A stretch of DNA of 64,000 nt from Halobaculum saliterrae (GTDB lineage: Archaea; Halobacteriota; Halobacteria; Halobacteriales; Haloferacaceae): NCBI RefSeq assembly GCF_009831625.1, contig NZ_WUUS01000003.1, forward strand, positions 310,001-374,000. The letters run 5' to 3'. The translations under genes were made by a program, and so were the position numbers. The notes beneath the pieces were generated by a model. The model saw nothing but the letters and a program-made list of their open reading frames with translations, was not told where the DNA came from and searched no databases. Positions 28,129 through 37,170 of the stretch are shown in pieces (position 1 is the first letter of the stretch; each line of letters opens with the position of its first letter).

Positions 28129-29460
28129 ATGCGCGACCACGACCGCGGAAGCGGTGACGACGAGACGACCGCCGGCGACGACAACGCCTCGACCGCCGCC
28201 GGCGAGCCGACCGGCGACGATCCGGCCGCTGACGACACCGCCGCCGGCGACGGCGAGGAACCCGGCCGTGGCACCACGCTCGGGCTGCCGGCGGGCGGCG
28301 AACTCGCGCCCGAGGTGCTCGCGCGTCGTCTCCGCGCGGGCGACCCGGTGTCGGTGCTCGACGTGCGTGACCGACCGGAGTTCGAGGCGTGGCACGTCGA
28401 CGGCCGCGCCGTGACCGCTCGCCACGTCCCCCACGTGAAGTTCATCGCCGCCGGCGCGAGGGGCGACGCGACCGAGCCGCTCCCGGACGACCTCCCCGAA
28501 CCGATCGTCGTCGTCTGCGGGCGCGGGAAGGCCAGCGCCGAGGTCGCGCGCGACCTCGCGGACGCCGGGGTCGACGCGGTGAACCTCGCGGGCGGCATGG
28601 ACGCGTGGGCGGAGACGTACCTCGCGGAGCCGCTCGTCCGCGACGACGACGTGACCGTGATCCAGTACCAACGACCCTCCTCGGGCTGTCTGGCGCACCT
28701 CGTCGTCGCCGACGGTCCCGACGGGCGCGAGGCCGCCGTCGTCGATCCGCTCCGCGCGTTCGCCGACCGGTACGTCGCCGACGCGGCTGCCCGCGACGCC
28801 TCCCTTCGATACGCGGTCGACACGCACGTCCACGCCGACCACGTCAGCGGCGTCCGCGCGGTCCGCGAGGCGACCGACGGCGACGCGGCCGTCGTGCTCC
28901 CCGCGGGCGCGACCGACCGCGGGCTGGCGTTCGACGCGAGCCTGCTGTCGGACGGGGACGCGTTCCGCGTCGGCGACGTCGATATCAGGGCGATCCACGC
29001 GCCGGGCCACACGACCGAACTGACGTGTCTCCGGCTCCGCCGACCCGACCGGGAGGACGCGGACACGCTCCTCACGGGCGACGCGCTGTTCCTGCGGGGC
29101 GTCGGCCGGCCGGACCTGGAGGCGGGCGACGATGGCGCCCGTGACCTCGCGGCGACCGCGTACGACACGCTCCACGACCGGCTGCTCGCGCTCCCCGTCG
29201 ACACGCGCGTCGCGCCGGGACACTTCGCCGATCTGGCCGACGCTCGCGCGGACGACTACGTCGCGCCGCTGGCACGGATCGCGGACCTCGAGGTGTGTGC
29301 GCTCGACCGGGCGGCGTTCGTCGACCGGATCGCCGGGGAGCTTCCCCCGCGTCCCGCGAACTTCGAGCGCATCGTCGCCACGAACCTCGGGACCGAGTCG
29401 ATGGACGACGAGGAGGCGTTCGAGGCCGAGCTCGGCCCGAACAACTGTGCGGTCGAGTAG
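28129..29460 (+). CDS. Rhodanese/metallo-beta-lactamase protein (persulfide dioxygenase-like)
   Basis: A 443-aa protein. After a disordered head of about 55 residues, a rhodanese domain (about 60-165) contains SVLDVRDRPEFEAWHVDGRA and the active-site loop CGRGKA with its Cys. The MBL domain (about 170-390) has THVHADHVSGVRAV (metal ligands), HAPGHTTELTCL, and LLTGDALFLRGVGRPDL; the last is typical of ETHE1-type persulfide dioxygenases. A C-terminal segment ends ELGPNNCAVE. This order (rhodanese first) is the reverse of the common ETHE1-rhodanese fusion. It probably handles sulfane sulfur. Confidence 0.87.
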   Translation: MRDHDRGSGDDETTAGDDNASTAAGEPTGDDPAADDTAAGDGEEPGRGTTLGLPAGGELAPEVLARRLRAGDPVSVLDVRDRPEFEAWHVDGRAVTARHVPHVKFIAAGARGDATEPLPDDLPEPIVVVCGRGKASAEVARDLADAGVDAVNLAGGMDAWAETYLAEPLVRDDDVTVIQYQRPSSGCLAHLVVADGPDGREAAVVDPLRAFADRYVADAAARDASLRYAVDTHVHADHVSGVRAVREATDGDAAVVLPAGATDRGLAFDASLLSDGDAFRVGDVDIRAIHAPGHTTELTCLRLRRPDREDADTLLTGDALFLRGVGRPDLEAGDDGARDLAATAYDTLHDRLLALPVDTRVAPGHFADLADARADDYVAPLARIADLEVCALDRAAFVDRIAGELPPRPANFERIVATNLGTESMDDEEAFEAELGPNNCAVE

Positions 29461-29504
29461 CACGCTCCCGGAGCAGTTTTCATCCTCGGTGCCGCCGTCG
29501 TTCC

Positions 29505-30308
29505 ATGAGCGAACGCGAGGTCGTCAAGCGCACCGACGCGCCGCTGACGACCGACGGACTGCGTGCGGACCTGCACGAGCTGGGCGTGACGCCCGGGGAG
29601 ACCGCGCTCGTCCACTCGTCGCTGTCGGCGATCGGGTGGGTCGCCGGCGGCGCGCCGACCGTGGTCGACGCGCTGCTGGGGGCGGTGACCGAGAGCGGGA
29701 CCCTCGCGGTGCCGACCCACTCGACGCAGCTGTCGGACCCCACGAGCTGGGAGAACCCGCCCGTTCCCGACGAGTGGGTGGAGGAGATCAAGGCGGAGGC
29801 GGCGCCGTACCGCCCCGCGTTGACGCCGACTCGGGGCGTCGGTGCGATCCCCGAATGCCTCCGTGACTACCCCGGCGCGCGGCGGAGTCGCCACCCGACC
29901 ACGTCGTTCGCCGCGTGGGGCGCCGACGCCGAGGCGGTGACGGCGGATCACGCGTACGACTCGCCGATGGGCGAGGACTCGCCGCTCGCGCGGCTGTACG
30001 ACCGCGACGCGTTGATCGTCCGGATCGGCGTCGACGCCAACACCTCGCTGCACCTCGCGGAGTACCGCGCCGACTACGGCGGGGAGCCCGAGATCGACGG
30101 CGGGCCGGTGCTCGTCGACGGCGAGCGCGAGTGGGTCGAGTTCGCCGAGCCGGAGTCCCGCGACGACTTCCGCGAGATCGAGGCGGCCTTCGAGTCCGCC
30201 CACGGGAACCAGGTGTGGCGGGGACCCGTCGGCGACGCCGAGGCCACCGTCTGTCGGATGCGGCCGCTCGTCGACTTCGCGGTCGAGTGGATGGCGGACC
30301 ACCGCTGA
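29505..30308 (+). CDS. AAC(3)-family N-acetyltransferase
   Basis: A 267-aa protein from ATG 29505. The family signature is ETALVHSSLSAIGWVAGGAP, followed by TVVDALLGAVTESGTLAVPT, TPTRGVGAIPECLRDYPGA, SRHPTTSFAAWG and SLHLAEYRA. The His and acidic residues of the acetyl-CoA site are in place. Members include aminoglycoside resistance enzymes, but the natural substrate in archaea is not known. It stops one base before the convergent histidine kinase stop. Confidence 0.85.
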   Translation: MSEREVVKRTDAPLTTDGLRADLHELGVTPGETALVHSSLSAIGWVAGGAPTVVDALLGAVTESGTLAVPTHSTQLSDPTSWENPPVPDEWVEEIKAEAAPYRPALTPTRGVGAIPECLRDYPGARRSRHPTTSFAAWGADAEAVTADHAYDSPMGEDSPLARLYDRDALIVRIGVDANTSLHLAEYRADYGGEPEIDGGPVLVDGEREWVEFAEPESRDDFREIEAAFESAHGNQVWRGPVGDAEATVCRMRPLVDFAVEWMADHR

Positions 30309-30309
30309 G

Positions 30310-31434
30310 TCACGTTCGGCGAACGTCGTCGGGGAGGTCGACGTCGCCCTCCGATACCGTGGACGTCGAGCGGGCGCGACCCTCCGACCGGAAGCGCAGC
30401 TCGACGCGGACGCCGCGGGGGTCGCGGTTCTCGATCTCCAGCCGCCCCCCGGAGAGCTCGACGACCCAGTAGATGACCCACAGCCCCAGCCCCGTGACGT
30501 GTTTGAGCGGGAACTCGTGCAGCTCCGAGAGCGCGTCGAGCTCCTCCCCCGGGATGTGCGATCCGTCGTCGACCACGGTCACGGTCGTCCACGACTCCCC
30601 CTCGTCGACGGTGAGGCTGACGGCGACCGTGTCGTCGTTGTGCTGTGCCGCGTTGCCCAGCGCCTCGCGGATCGCCACCTCCACCGACGGGTGGACGACC
30701 GCCGTGGCGCGGTCCGGGATCGACGCGTCCACCTCGACCGCGGGATGCTGGTCGCGGAAGCGACGAAGCTCGGCGCGCGCGACGGCCGCGAGGTCCGTCT
30801 CGACGGAGTCACCAGCGTTCCACAGGTCTGCGAGGGTCTGGGCCTTCTCGGAGAGCTCGTGGACCCGATCGACGTGGTCGATCAGCGTCCGCAGGTCGGT
30901 CGCGACGTCGGGGTCCTCGGTCGTCTCGGCGGCCGAGTCTGCGATCCCCCGAATGACGCCGACCTCGTTGCGGATGTTGTGGCGAAGCACCCGGTGGAGC
31001 ACGGTGAGCCGCCCCGTCAACTGCACCTGCGCGGCTCGCTCCGCGCGAACTCGCTCGACGTAGTAGCCGACGAGCCCGCCCGAACTCGTCCCGAGGCTCC
31101 AGCCGATCGAGAGGACGAACCACCCCTCGGTGACGGGCTCGGCGCTCGCGTAGCGGGAGGCGGCGTACACCGCCGACAGCCCGCCGACGACGACGCCGGC
31201 CCCGAGGCTCGTCGCGACGAGCCGGCACACCCGGTCGGGGGCGAGCCGCTCGCGACGGACGCGGTGGGCGACGAACGCGAGGACCGCGGCGAACACGAGG
31301 AGGATCGACGCCTCGGCGAGTTCGATCGCGGGCGAGTCGTCGTCCACGACGACGTGCGCGATCGCGAGCGTCAGGACCGCCGCTGCCAACGCCGCGGGGA
31401 AGAGCTTGGCACCTCGGTCCCGTATCACGGCCAC
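30310..31434 (-). CDS. Membrane histidine kinase
   Basis: A 374-aa protein from a GTG at 31434. Four membrane helices lie in the first 125 residues (for example FPAALAAAVLTLAIAHVVV and ASILLVFAAVLAFVAHRV). The phosphoacceptor box is LHRVLRHNIRNEVGVIRGIA near residue 150, a form typical of haloarchaeal kinases. The HATPase core shows REALGNAAQHND (N box), VDDGSHIPGEE and HVTGLGLWVIYWVVELSGG. No dedicated sensor domain is seen, so it may sense the membrane. No response regulator lies nearby. Confidence 0.88.
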   Translation of the reverse strand: MAVIRDRGAKLFPAALAAAVLTLAIAHVVVDDDSPAIELAEASILLVFAAVLAFVAHRVRRERLAPDRVCRLVATSLGAGVVVGGLSAVYAASRYASAEPVTEGWFVLSIGWSLGTSSGGLVGYYVERVRAERAAQVQLTGRLTVLHRVLRHNIRNEVGVIRGIADSAAETTEDPDVATDLRTLIDHVDRVHELSEKAQTLADLWNAGDSVETDLAAVARAELRRFRDQHPAVEVDASIPDRATAVVHPSVEVAIREALGNAAQHNDDTVAVSLTVDEGESWTTVTVVDDGSHIPGEELDALSELHEFPLKHVTGLGLWVIYWVVELSGGRLEIENRDPRGVRVELRFRSEGRARSTSTVSEGDVDLPDDVRRT

Positions 31435-31473
31435 CGGTTTCGCCCCGACCGTGGAAACCCTTGCGGCAGGGCG

Positions 31474-31821
31474 TCAGTCGTCGTCGGCGGCGGCGCCCGC
31501 GGTCGTCGCGGCGTCGTCCTCGATGCTCGGCGGGTACTTGCCCCGGTCGAGCTTCAGGTCCGACTGCGCGCGCGCCATGCAGGTGAGCGCGTAGTCCTCC
31601 GCCTCCTCCTCGGTGAGCGCGCGGGCGACGGCCGCCTGCTGGGCCACCTCGCCCTCGACGATCTCGGCGGTGCACGCGAGACACATCCCGACGCGACAGG
31701 AGTACTCCTGTGCGATCCCCTCCTCGATACAGGCGTTCAGGATGGTCTGCTTGCCGGACACCTCGATCGTCTCGCCGGTGCCGACGAACTCCACCGTGTA
31801 CTCGGCGTCGGAGTCGCTCAT
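31474..31821 (-). CDS. [2Fe-2S] ferredoxin
   Basis: A 115-aa protein from ATG 31821. The cluster ligands are in YSCRVGMCLACTAEIVEG (C-x4-C-x2-C) and in YALTCMARAQ (the fourth Cys). The sequence between gives a plant-type ferredoxin fold, with an acidic, Ala-rich tail. It lies 39 bases upstream of the histidine kinase in the leftward direction but is probably an independent unit. Confidence 0.92.
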   Translation of the reverse strand: MSDSDAEYTVEFVGTGETIEVSGKQTILNACIEEGIAQEYSCRVGMCLACTAEIVEGEVAQQAAVARALTEEEAEDYALTCMARAQSDLKLDRGKYPPSIEDDAATTAGAAADDD

Positions 31822-32091
31822 TGTCCGCCACATCCCCCGTGACCCGCTTATAGCTCTCGGTTCGGCGAGCCGGTCGACCCGACCGCCGCACGTGGTGATC
31901 GACTGTCCGAACGACCGTTGCCGTCGCGAGTCGCCCGCGCGGACCGCGCCACCGCGCATCCGAGCACGACCCTCCTGTTTTTATCGTCGGAGCCGCTACA
32001 CGTCGCATATGTGGCATGAGACCGTCCAGATCCGAATCCGACCGACAGACGGCGGTCGGCGGACTCGGACGGTCGACGGGGGTGCACACCC

Positions 32092-32886
32092 GTGCCGTTG
32101 AGCAGACGCGCGACCCTGCTGAAGCTCGGGAGCGCGGCGGCCGTCGCGACCGGCGTCGCCGCCGGCGTCACCGGGACCGGAGCGTACACGTCGGTTCGCG
32201 GCGACCGCGGCGTCGACGTGTCGGTGGCCGACGGGACCGGCGGGCTCGTCGGCATCGTCCCGCAGGGACCGGTGAAGAAGAACAGCCGCGACCCCCTGGT
32301 TGAACTGACGAACAACACCGACCGATCGCTCACCATCACCGTCGCGCTCGCCGACTGCGCGGCCGGCACGCTGTACGACAACGACGGAGAGTCGGGCTGC
32401 TCCGTGTCGATCACCCTCGGGGCCGGGAACAGCCAGTTCATCGACGTCGTGGCGTCGACGACCGGAACGATCGGCTTCTCGGTCGACGTCGAGGGGCCGA
32501 GCCTCTCGCTGGCCGCCGACCGAAGCGTCGAGGCGGAGTCGGGCAACTCCCCGGGCGCGGTTCGCATCCAGAAGCCGAGCAAGGACAAGGACTTCGGCGC
32601 CCGTGCGAACAAGAACGAGTGGACCGCGAAGGCGGACGTCCGCGACGACGACGGCGACGGCGACCTCGACCGCGTCGAGTTCGAGGTCACGGAGGGCGAC
32701 TCCGGCGGGACGCTCGTCGCGTCGCGGACGGTCTCGACCCCGCCCACCCGGTACAAGGAGAACGTCACGCTGTCCCCGGACGACCCGACGTACGACATCA
32801 GGCGGGGCCAGCAGTACACGCTCGTGGTCAGGGCCTACGACGTCGACGGGAACGTCGCCACCGCGACCGTCCAGACGACCGCCTGA
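32092..32886 (+). CDS. Secreted SipW-type protein
   Basis: A 264-aa protein from a GTG at 32092. The leader PLSRRATLLKLGSAAAVATG has twin arginines, and after it comes GTGAYTSVRGDRGVDVSVAD. The GAYTSVRGDR block is the same kind of site as the GAFT..ADR of the proteins at 15.1-16.6 kb, so a SipW enzyme is the likely processor. The mature part has an N-terminal beta domain of about 120 residues and a C-terminal region of about 95 residues (WTAKADVRDDDGDGDLDRVE...YTLVVRAYDVDGNVATATVQ) like an extracellular Ig or PKD fold. The 270-base gap before it (31822-32091) holds no gene. Confidence 0.78.
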   Translation: MPLSRRATLLKLGSAAAVATGVAAGVTGTGAYTSVRGDRGVDVSVADGTGGLVGIVPQGPVKKNSRDPLVELTNNTDRSLTITVALADCAAGTLYDNDGESGCSVSITLGAGNSQFIDVVASTTGTIGFSVDVEGPSLSLAADRSVEAESGNSPGAVRIQKPSKDKDFGARANKNEWTAKADVRDDDGDGDLDRVEFEVTEGDSGGTLVASRTVSTPPTRYKENVTLSPDDPTYDIRRGQQYTLVVRAYDVDGNVATATVQTTA

Positions 32887-32929
32887 GCGGCCGTCGGGAC
32901 GGATCCGACGGATCGACGTGGCTCCGGCC

Positions 32930-33742
32930 CTACCGTCCCTCGAACTCCGGCTGTCGCTTCTCGGTGAACGCCGACACTCCCTCGTCGTGGTCGTGCGTGT
33001 CGAAGACCGCAGCCTGCGCGCCCGCCTCGTGTTCGATCGCCTCACCCAGCGTCGCGAACTCCGAGCGCAGCAGGCGCTTGGAGGTCCGCAGCGCGACCGT
33101 CGGCCCCGACGCGATCCGGTCGATCAGCATCGAGACCCTCGCGTCGAACTCGTCGTCCGCGACGGCGTGGTTCACGACGCCCAGCTCCTCGGCACGTTCG
33201 GCATCGAGCAGTTCGCCGGTGTAGACCAGCTCCTTCGCGACGTTCTCGCCGACGAGCCGCGGGAGGAGGTAGGAGGTGCCGGAGTCGACCGCGAGGCCGA
33301 CCTCCCGGAAGCCGAACCCGATCTGTGCGTCCTCGTGGAGCGCGGTCACGTCGCAGGCGATGGCGAGGTTCGCGCCCGCGCCGAACGCGGCGCCGTCGAT
33401 CCTCGCGACGGTCGGGAACTCGCACTCGTACACCCGCTTCACGCAGCGGCCGATCTCCTGGATCACGTGACGGACCGCGTCGTCCACCGGCTCGTCGGAC
33501 GCCTGACGCTCCAGCATGGAGTCGATGTCGCCGCCCGCACAGAACGCGGGCCCCTCGCCCTCGAACACGACACAGCGGGCGTCGCCGCCCTCCAGTTCGT
33601 CGAGCGCCGCCTCGATGCCGTCGGTCATCGCGACCGACAGCGCGTTGCGTCGGTCGGGGTCGTTCAAGACGATACGCGCCAGCCCGTCGTCGTCGCGTTC
33701 GAGCCGCACGATGCCGTCGGAGAACTGCGTCGTGTCCGCCAT
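32930..33742 (-). CDS. Enoyl-CoA hydratase/isomerase family protein
   Basis: A 270-aa crotonase. Typical blocks are IVLNDPDRRNALSVAMTDGI, VFEGEGPAFCAGGDIDSML (oxyanion hole), RIDGAAFGAGANLAIACDVT and IGFGFREVGLAVDSGTSYLL. The C-terminal FTEKRQPEFEGR is the usual end. The Glu in FREVGLAVDSG is one of the catalytic carboxylates, and the second position is Asp. Start at ATG 33742; the two codons before it are less likely. It lies next to an acyl-CoA ligase on the same strand, which suggests fatty or aromatic acid degradation. Confidence 0.9.
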   Translation of the reverse strand: MADTTQFSDGIVRLERDDDGLARIVLNDPDRRNALSVAMTDGIEAALDELEGGDARCVVFEGEGPAFCAGGDIDSMLERQASDEPVDDAVRHVIQEIGRCVKRVYECEFPTVARIDGAAFGAGANLAIACDVTALHEDAQIGFGFREVGLAVDSGTSYLLPRLVGENVAKELVYTGELLDAERAEELGVVNHAVADDEFDARVSMLIDRIASGPTVALRTSKRLLRSEFATLGEAIEHEAGAQAAVFDTHDHDEGVSAFTEKRQPEFEGR

Positions 33743-33867
33743 ACCCACACGACGGCGGCCCGGGGTTTGGTCGTTTCCCCGGGTCGTTCCGGGGTCGACG
33801 CGGACGCGCCTGCCGGGCGACGATCCGGAGACGATCCGGATCAGTGGGCGGGGCCCGATGGGGCCGC

Positions 33868-35424
33868 CTACTCCCCGCGGAGCTCGAACTTCTGGACCTT
33901 CCCGGTCGTCGTGCGCGGGAGCTCATCCACGAACTCGACCTCCCGTGGGTGTTTGTACTCCGCGAGGTTGTCGAGGCAGAACTGCCTGATATCGTCGGGC
34001 GTCACGTCCGAGCCGGGGGTCGGAACGATGAACGCCTTCACCGTCTCCCCCCTGCGCTCGTCCGGGATACCGACCACCGCCGCGTCGGCGACTGCCTCGT
34101 GCTCGAAGAGCAACTCCTCGACCTCCCGCGGGTAGACGTTGTACCCGGCGGTGTTGATCATGTGCTTCTCGCGGTCGACGATGTAGAAGTAGCCGTCCGC
34201 GTCGTGGTAGCCGATGTCGCCGGTGTGGAACCACCGCTTGCCGCCCGACTCGGTGAACACCTCCTCGTTCGCCTCCGGACGGTCGTGATACCCCTTCATC
34301 ACGTTCCGGCCGCTGACGACGACCTCGCCCGTGACGTCGTCCAGATCCACCTCGTCCTCGTCGACCGGGCCCTCGTCGACCGGCGCGACCTCCTCGAACC
34401 CGTCGTCGACGATCATCGCCGAGACGCCGGGGAGCGTCTTCCCGATCGAGCCGACGCGCCGGCCCTTCTCTGGCGTGTTGAAGTGCGTGACCGGGCTGGT
34501 CTCCGTGAGGCCGTACCCCTCGTAGATCTTCGCGTCGAACAGCTCCTCGAAGCGGCGCAGCACCTCGACGGGGATGCCGGAGCCGCCGACGCCGCACAGC
34601 CGGAGCGACGAGAGGTCGCGCTCGGCGGCGTCGGGCTGGTTGATCGCGTCGTTGTACATCGCGGGGACGCCGTGCATCAGCGTCAGCTCCTGTGACTCGA
34701 TGAGGTCGAACGCCTGCTGGGCGTCCCACGCCGGCAGCGGGTAGTAGGCGCCGCCGTCGAACAGGGTCGCGTTCATCACGACCGTCATCCCGTAGATGTG
34801 GAACAGCGGGAGGACGCCGAGCTGTCTGTCGTCGGTCGTGATCCCGTCCGGGACGAGCGAGGCGGACATCTCCGCGTTCGACGCGAGGTTGTCGTGCGTC
34901 AGCAGGACGCCCTTCGGCGTCCCGGTCGTCCCCGAGGTGTACGGCTGGCAGGCGATGTCGTCGTCCGCGCGGTCGACGGTCTCGAACGCCGGGTCGCCGC
35001 AGAACTCCTCGAAGGAGACGGTCCCCTCGACCGCCTGGCCGATGGTTACGACGGTGTGTACGTCCGTGTCCTCGCGTACCTCCGCGACGTGTTCCGCCAG
35101 ATCCGGCAGCGTGACGACCACCTCGGCGCCGGAGTCGGCGAGCATGTGCTCGATCTCGCGGGACTTGTACTGCGGGTTCATCGGGACGACGACGCCCCCG
35201 GCTCGCAGCGTCCCGTGGAAGCCGATCACGAACTGCGGGAGGTTCGGCAGGTAGATCCCCACCCGACCGCCGACGTCGATCCCGGCGTCGTCGAGCCCCG
35301 ACGCGAACGCGCCGATCTGGCCCCACAGTTCTCGATAGCTGATGTCGGTCCCGTCGTACCACACCGCCGTCTCGTCCGGATGTTCCTCCACGGTCGAACC
35401 GACGTTCGTAACGAGGTTTGTCAT
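33868..35424 (-). CDS. Acyl-CoA synthetase (AMP-forming)
   Basis: A 518-aa protein from ATG 35424. The AMP-binding signature is YTSGTTGTPKGVLLTHDNLA. Further motifs are YGLTETSPVTHFN, TGDIGYHDADGYFYIVDREK and INTAGYNVYPREVEELLFEH, and the catalytic Lys lies near the end in LPRTTTGKVQKFELRGE. It activates a fatty or other organic acid as the acyl-CoA. It precedes the enoyl-CoA hydratase in the direction of transcription, with 125 bases between them. Confidence 0.92.
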   Translation of the reverse strand: MTNLVTNVGSTVEEHPDETAVWYDGTDISYRELWGQIGAFASGLDDAGIDVGGRVGIYLPNLPQFVIGFHGTLRAGGVVVPMNPQYKSREIEHMLADSGAEVVVTLPDLAEHVAEVREDTDVHTVVTIGQAVEGTVSFEEFCGDPAFETVDRADDDIACQPYTSGTTGTPKGVLLTHDNLASNAEMSASLVPDGITTDDRQLGVLPLFHIYGMTVVMNATLFDGGAYYPLPAWDAQQAFDLIESQELTLMHGVPAMYNDAINQPDAAERDLSSLRLCGVGGSGIPVEVLRRFEELFDAKIYEGYGLTETSPVTHFNTPEKGRRVGSIGKTLPGVSAMIVDDGFEEVAPVDEGPVDEDEVDLDDVTGEVVVSGRNVMKGYHDRPEANEEVFTESGGKRWFHTGDIGYHDADGYFYIVDREKHMINTAGYNVYPREVEELLFEHEAVADAAVVGIPDERRGETVKAFIVPTPGSDVTPDDIRQFCLDNLAEYKHPREVEFVDELPRTTTGKVQKFELRGE

Positions 35425-35598
35425 GCCATCGAACCGGTCGGTCGGTCCCGGCTAAAGTCTTTCCCGGTCGTTCACGAAGGTGGGCGGCGCTGGGCGGTTC
35501 GCGCGACGGCGATTCGCTCGCCGGCCGCGGGCCGATCCAGTGACGCGACGCGAGCACGAGTCGGTGGAGCCATTGCGGTGCGGAACCGACGGGCGCCC

Positions 35599-36099
35599 AT
35601 GAGCGATCCGACGACAGCCGGACGCGACCGCGATCGCCCGGCGGCGACGCGCAGACGACTCCTCGCGGCGGTCGGAGCCGGAGCGACCGCGGCCCTCGCG
35701 GGCTGTTCCGCCAGCGGCGACGGCGGCGGGAGCGGATCCGACGGCGACGGGACCGACCGGTACGACGGCTGGCTCGCGGACGCCAACGGCTACGACGGCG
35801 AGGTCGCGGACCGAACGGGCGCCGACGAGGTGACGGTCGCGGTCGGCGCGGGCGACGGACTCGCCTACGACCCCGCGGCCGTCCGCGTCTCGCCGGGGAC
35901 GACCGTCACGTGGGAGTGGACCGGGATGGGGAGCCGCCACAACGTCGTCGACGACGCGGGCGGGTTCGAGAGTTCGTATTACGCGACCGAGGGCGAGACG
36001 TTCTCCCACGAGTTCGCGGAGCCGGGCGTCGCGAAGTACTACTGCACCCCCCACGAGAACCTCGGGATGGTCGGCGTCGTCGAGGTCGTCGACGGGTAA
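35599..36099 (+). CDS. Halocyanin-like blue copper lipoprotein
   Basis: A 166-aa protein from ATG 35599. The leader has RRRLLAAVGAGATAALAGCS, a Tat-type motif ending in a lipobox with lipidated Cys. The cupredoxin domain ends with SRHNVVDDAG (His ligand), YYCTPHENLGM (Cys, His, Met ligands) and VGVVEVVDG. It would be an electron carrier on the outer face of the membrane. Convergent with menC. Confidence 0.93.
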   Translation: MSDPTTAGRDRDRPAATRRRLLAAVGAGATAALAGCSASGDGGGSGSDGDGTDRYDGWLADANGYDGEVADRTGADEVTVAVGAGDGLAYDPAAVRVSPGTTVTWEWTGMGSRHNVVDDAGGFESSYYATEGETFSHEFAEPGVAKYYCTPHENLGMVGVVEVVDG

Positions 36100-36126
36100 C
36101 GCACCGGCTGCTGGCCGCGGATCGCT

Positions 36127-37170
36127 TCAGACGACGCCGCCGAACGCGTCGCCGGCGAGTCCCGGTCCAGCGGGCACCCCGATCCGTCCGTTCTCGACGG
36201 GGACCGGGTCCGTGGCGACGATATCATCGGCCAACAGTCCGCCCGTCGCGAGCCCGTGTGCGCGCTCGCCGCCCCCGGGGAGCGCCGCCGCGACGTGGAC
36301 GGCCGCCGTTCGCGCGACGGCCGCGTCGACAGTCGTCGTGACGACCGGGTCGATCCCGACGTGAGCGGCCGCACAGCCCGCCGCGAGCGCCCGCGAGGGA
36401 CCGCCCAACGCCATCGGCTTGAGGACGACCGCGTCGGCGGCGTCCGCGGAGACCACCTCGCCGATCCCGTATCGGGCCAGCGACTCGTCGACCGCGATCG
36501 GGGCGCCGACCCCGCGGAGCGCGGCGTGCCCGGCGAGGTCGTCCGCGGGAAGCGGCTGTTCGACGTACTCGACGAGGCCGTCGAACGCGGCGACGGCCTC
36601 CCGCGCGGTCCCGTGGTCCCACGCGCCGTTGGCGTCGACCCGGAGCGAGACGGCCTCGTCGCCCGACCGCGGTTCGTCGACCGCGTCCGCGACTGCCCGA
36701 ACCCGCCGGAGGTCCTCGTCGATCGACCTCGTGCCGACCTTCAGTTTCACCGTTCGGTAGCCCGTCTCGACTGCCGTCGCCGCGGACGCGACGGTCTCAT
36801 CGACGCTCCCGTCGCCGACGGTCGCGTTCGCGGGGACCGACGCCGGGGCCGTGTCCTGCGCGAGCGACGCGGCGACGGACCGGCCGGCGCGTCGCGCGAA
36901 CGCGTCGCGGTACGCGAGCGTGACCGCGTGGCGCGCGGCGGGCGTCTCCGCCCCCGGCGGGATGCCCTCGTCGCGAGCACGCCGGAGCGCCGCCCGACAC
37001 TCCGTCGCGGATTCGGTCCATGCCGGCAGCGGCGTCGCCTCGCCGATTCCCGTGGTCCCGTCGAGGTCGACGCGGACGAGTACGCCCGTTCTGTTCTCGA
37101 TGTCGCCGGCGGCCGTCGACAGCGGCGCCGCGAGGTCGAGCGCGAACCCGCGGAGCGCGACGACGGTCAC
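36127..37170 (-). CDS. menC: o-Succinylbenzoate synthase
   Basis: An enolase-superfamily enzyme of menaquinone synthesis. The protein is 347 aa from a GTG at 37170 (TVVALRGFALDLAAPLSTAA). Features are TVKLKVG (catalytic Lys), SLRVDANGAWD (metal Asp), VEYVEQPLP (metal Glu), APIAVDESLA (metal Asp) and VVLKPMALGG (catalytic Lys). Related dipeptide epimerases share the fold, but the menA partner settles it. The start overlaps the menA stop by four bases (GTGA). Confidence 0.92.
   Translation of the reverse strand: MTVVALRGFALDLAAPLSTAAGDIENRTGVLVRVDLDGTTGIGEATPLPAWTESATECRAALRRARDEGIPPGAETPAARHAVTLAYRDAFARRAGRSVAASLAQDTAPASVPANATVGDGSVDETVASAATAVETGYRTVKLKVGTRSIDEDLRRVRAVADAVDEPRSGDEAVSLRVDANGAWDHGTAREAVAAFDGLVEYVEQPLPADDLAGHAALRGVGAPIAVDESLARYGIGEVVSADAADAVVLKPMALGGPSRALAAGCAAAHVGIDPVVTTTVDAAVARTAAVHVAAALPGGGERAHGLATGGLLADDIVATDPVPVENGRIGVPAGPGLAGDAFGGVV

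Noticed and set aside
29505-30308. Aminoglycoside resistance gene
   Set aside because: The family matches AAC(3), but chromosomal archaeal members have unknown natural substrates, and aminoglycosides do not normally act on haloarchaea; called only by family.
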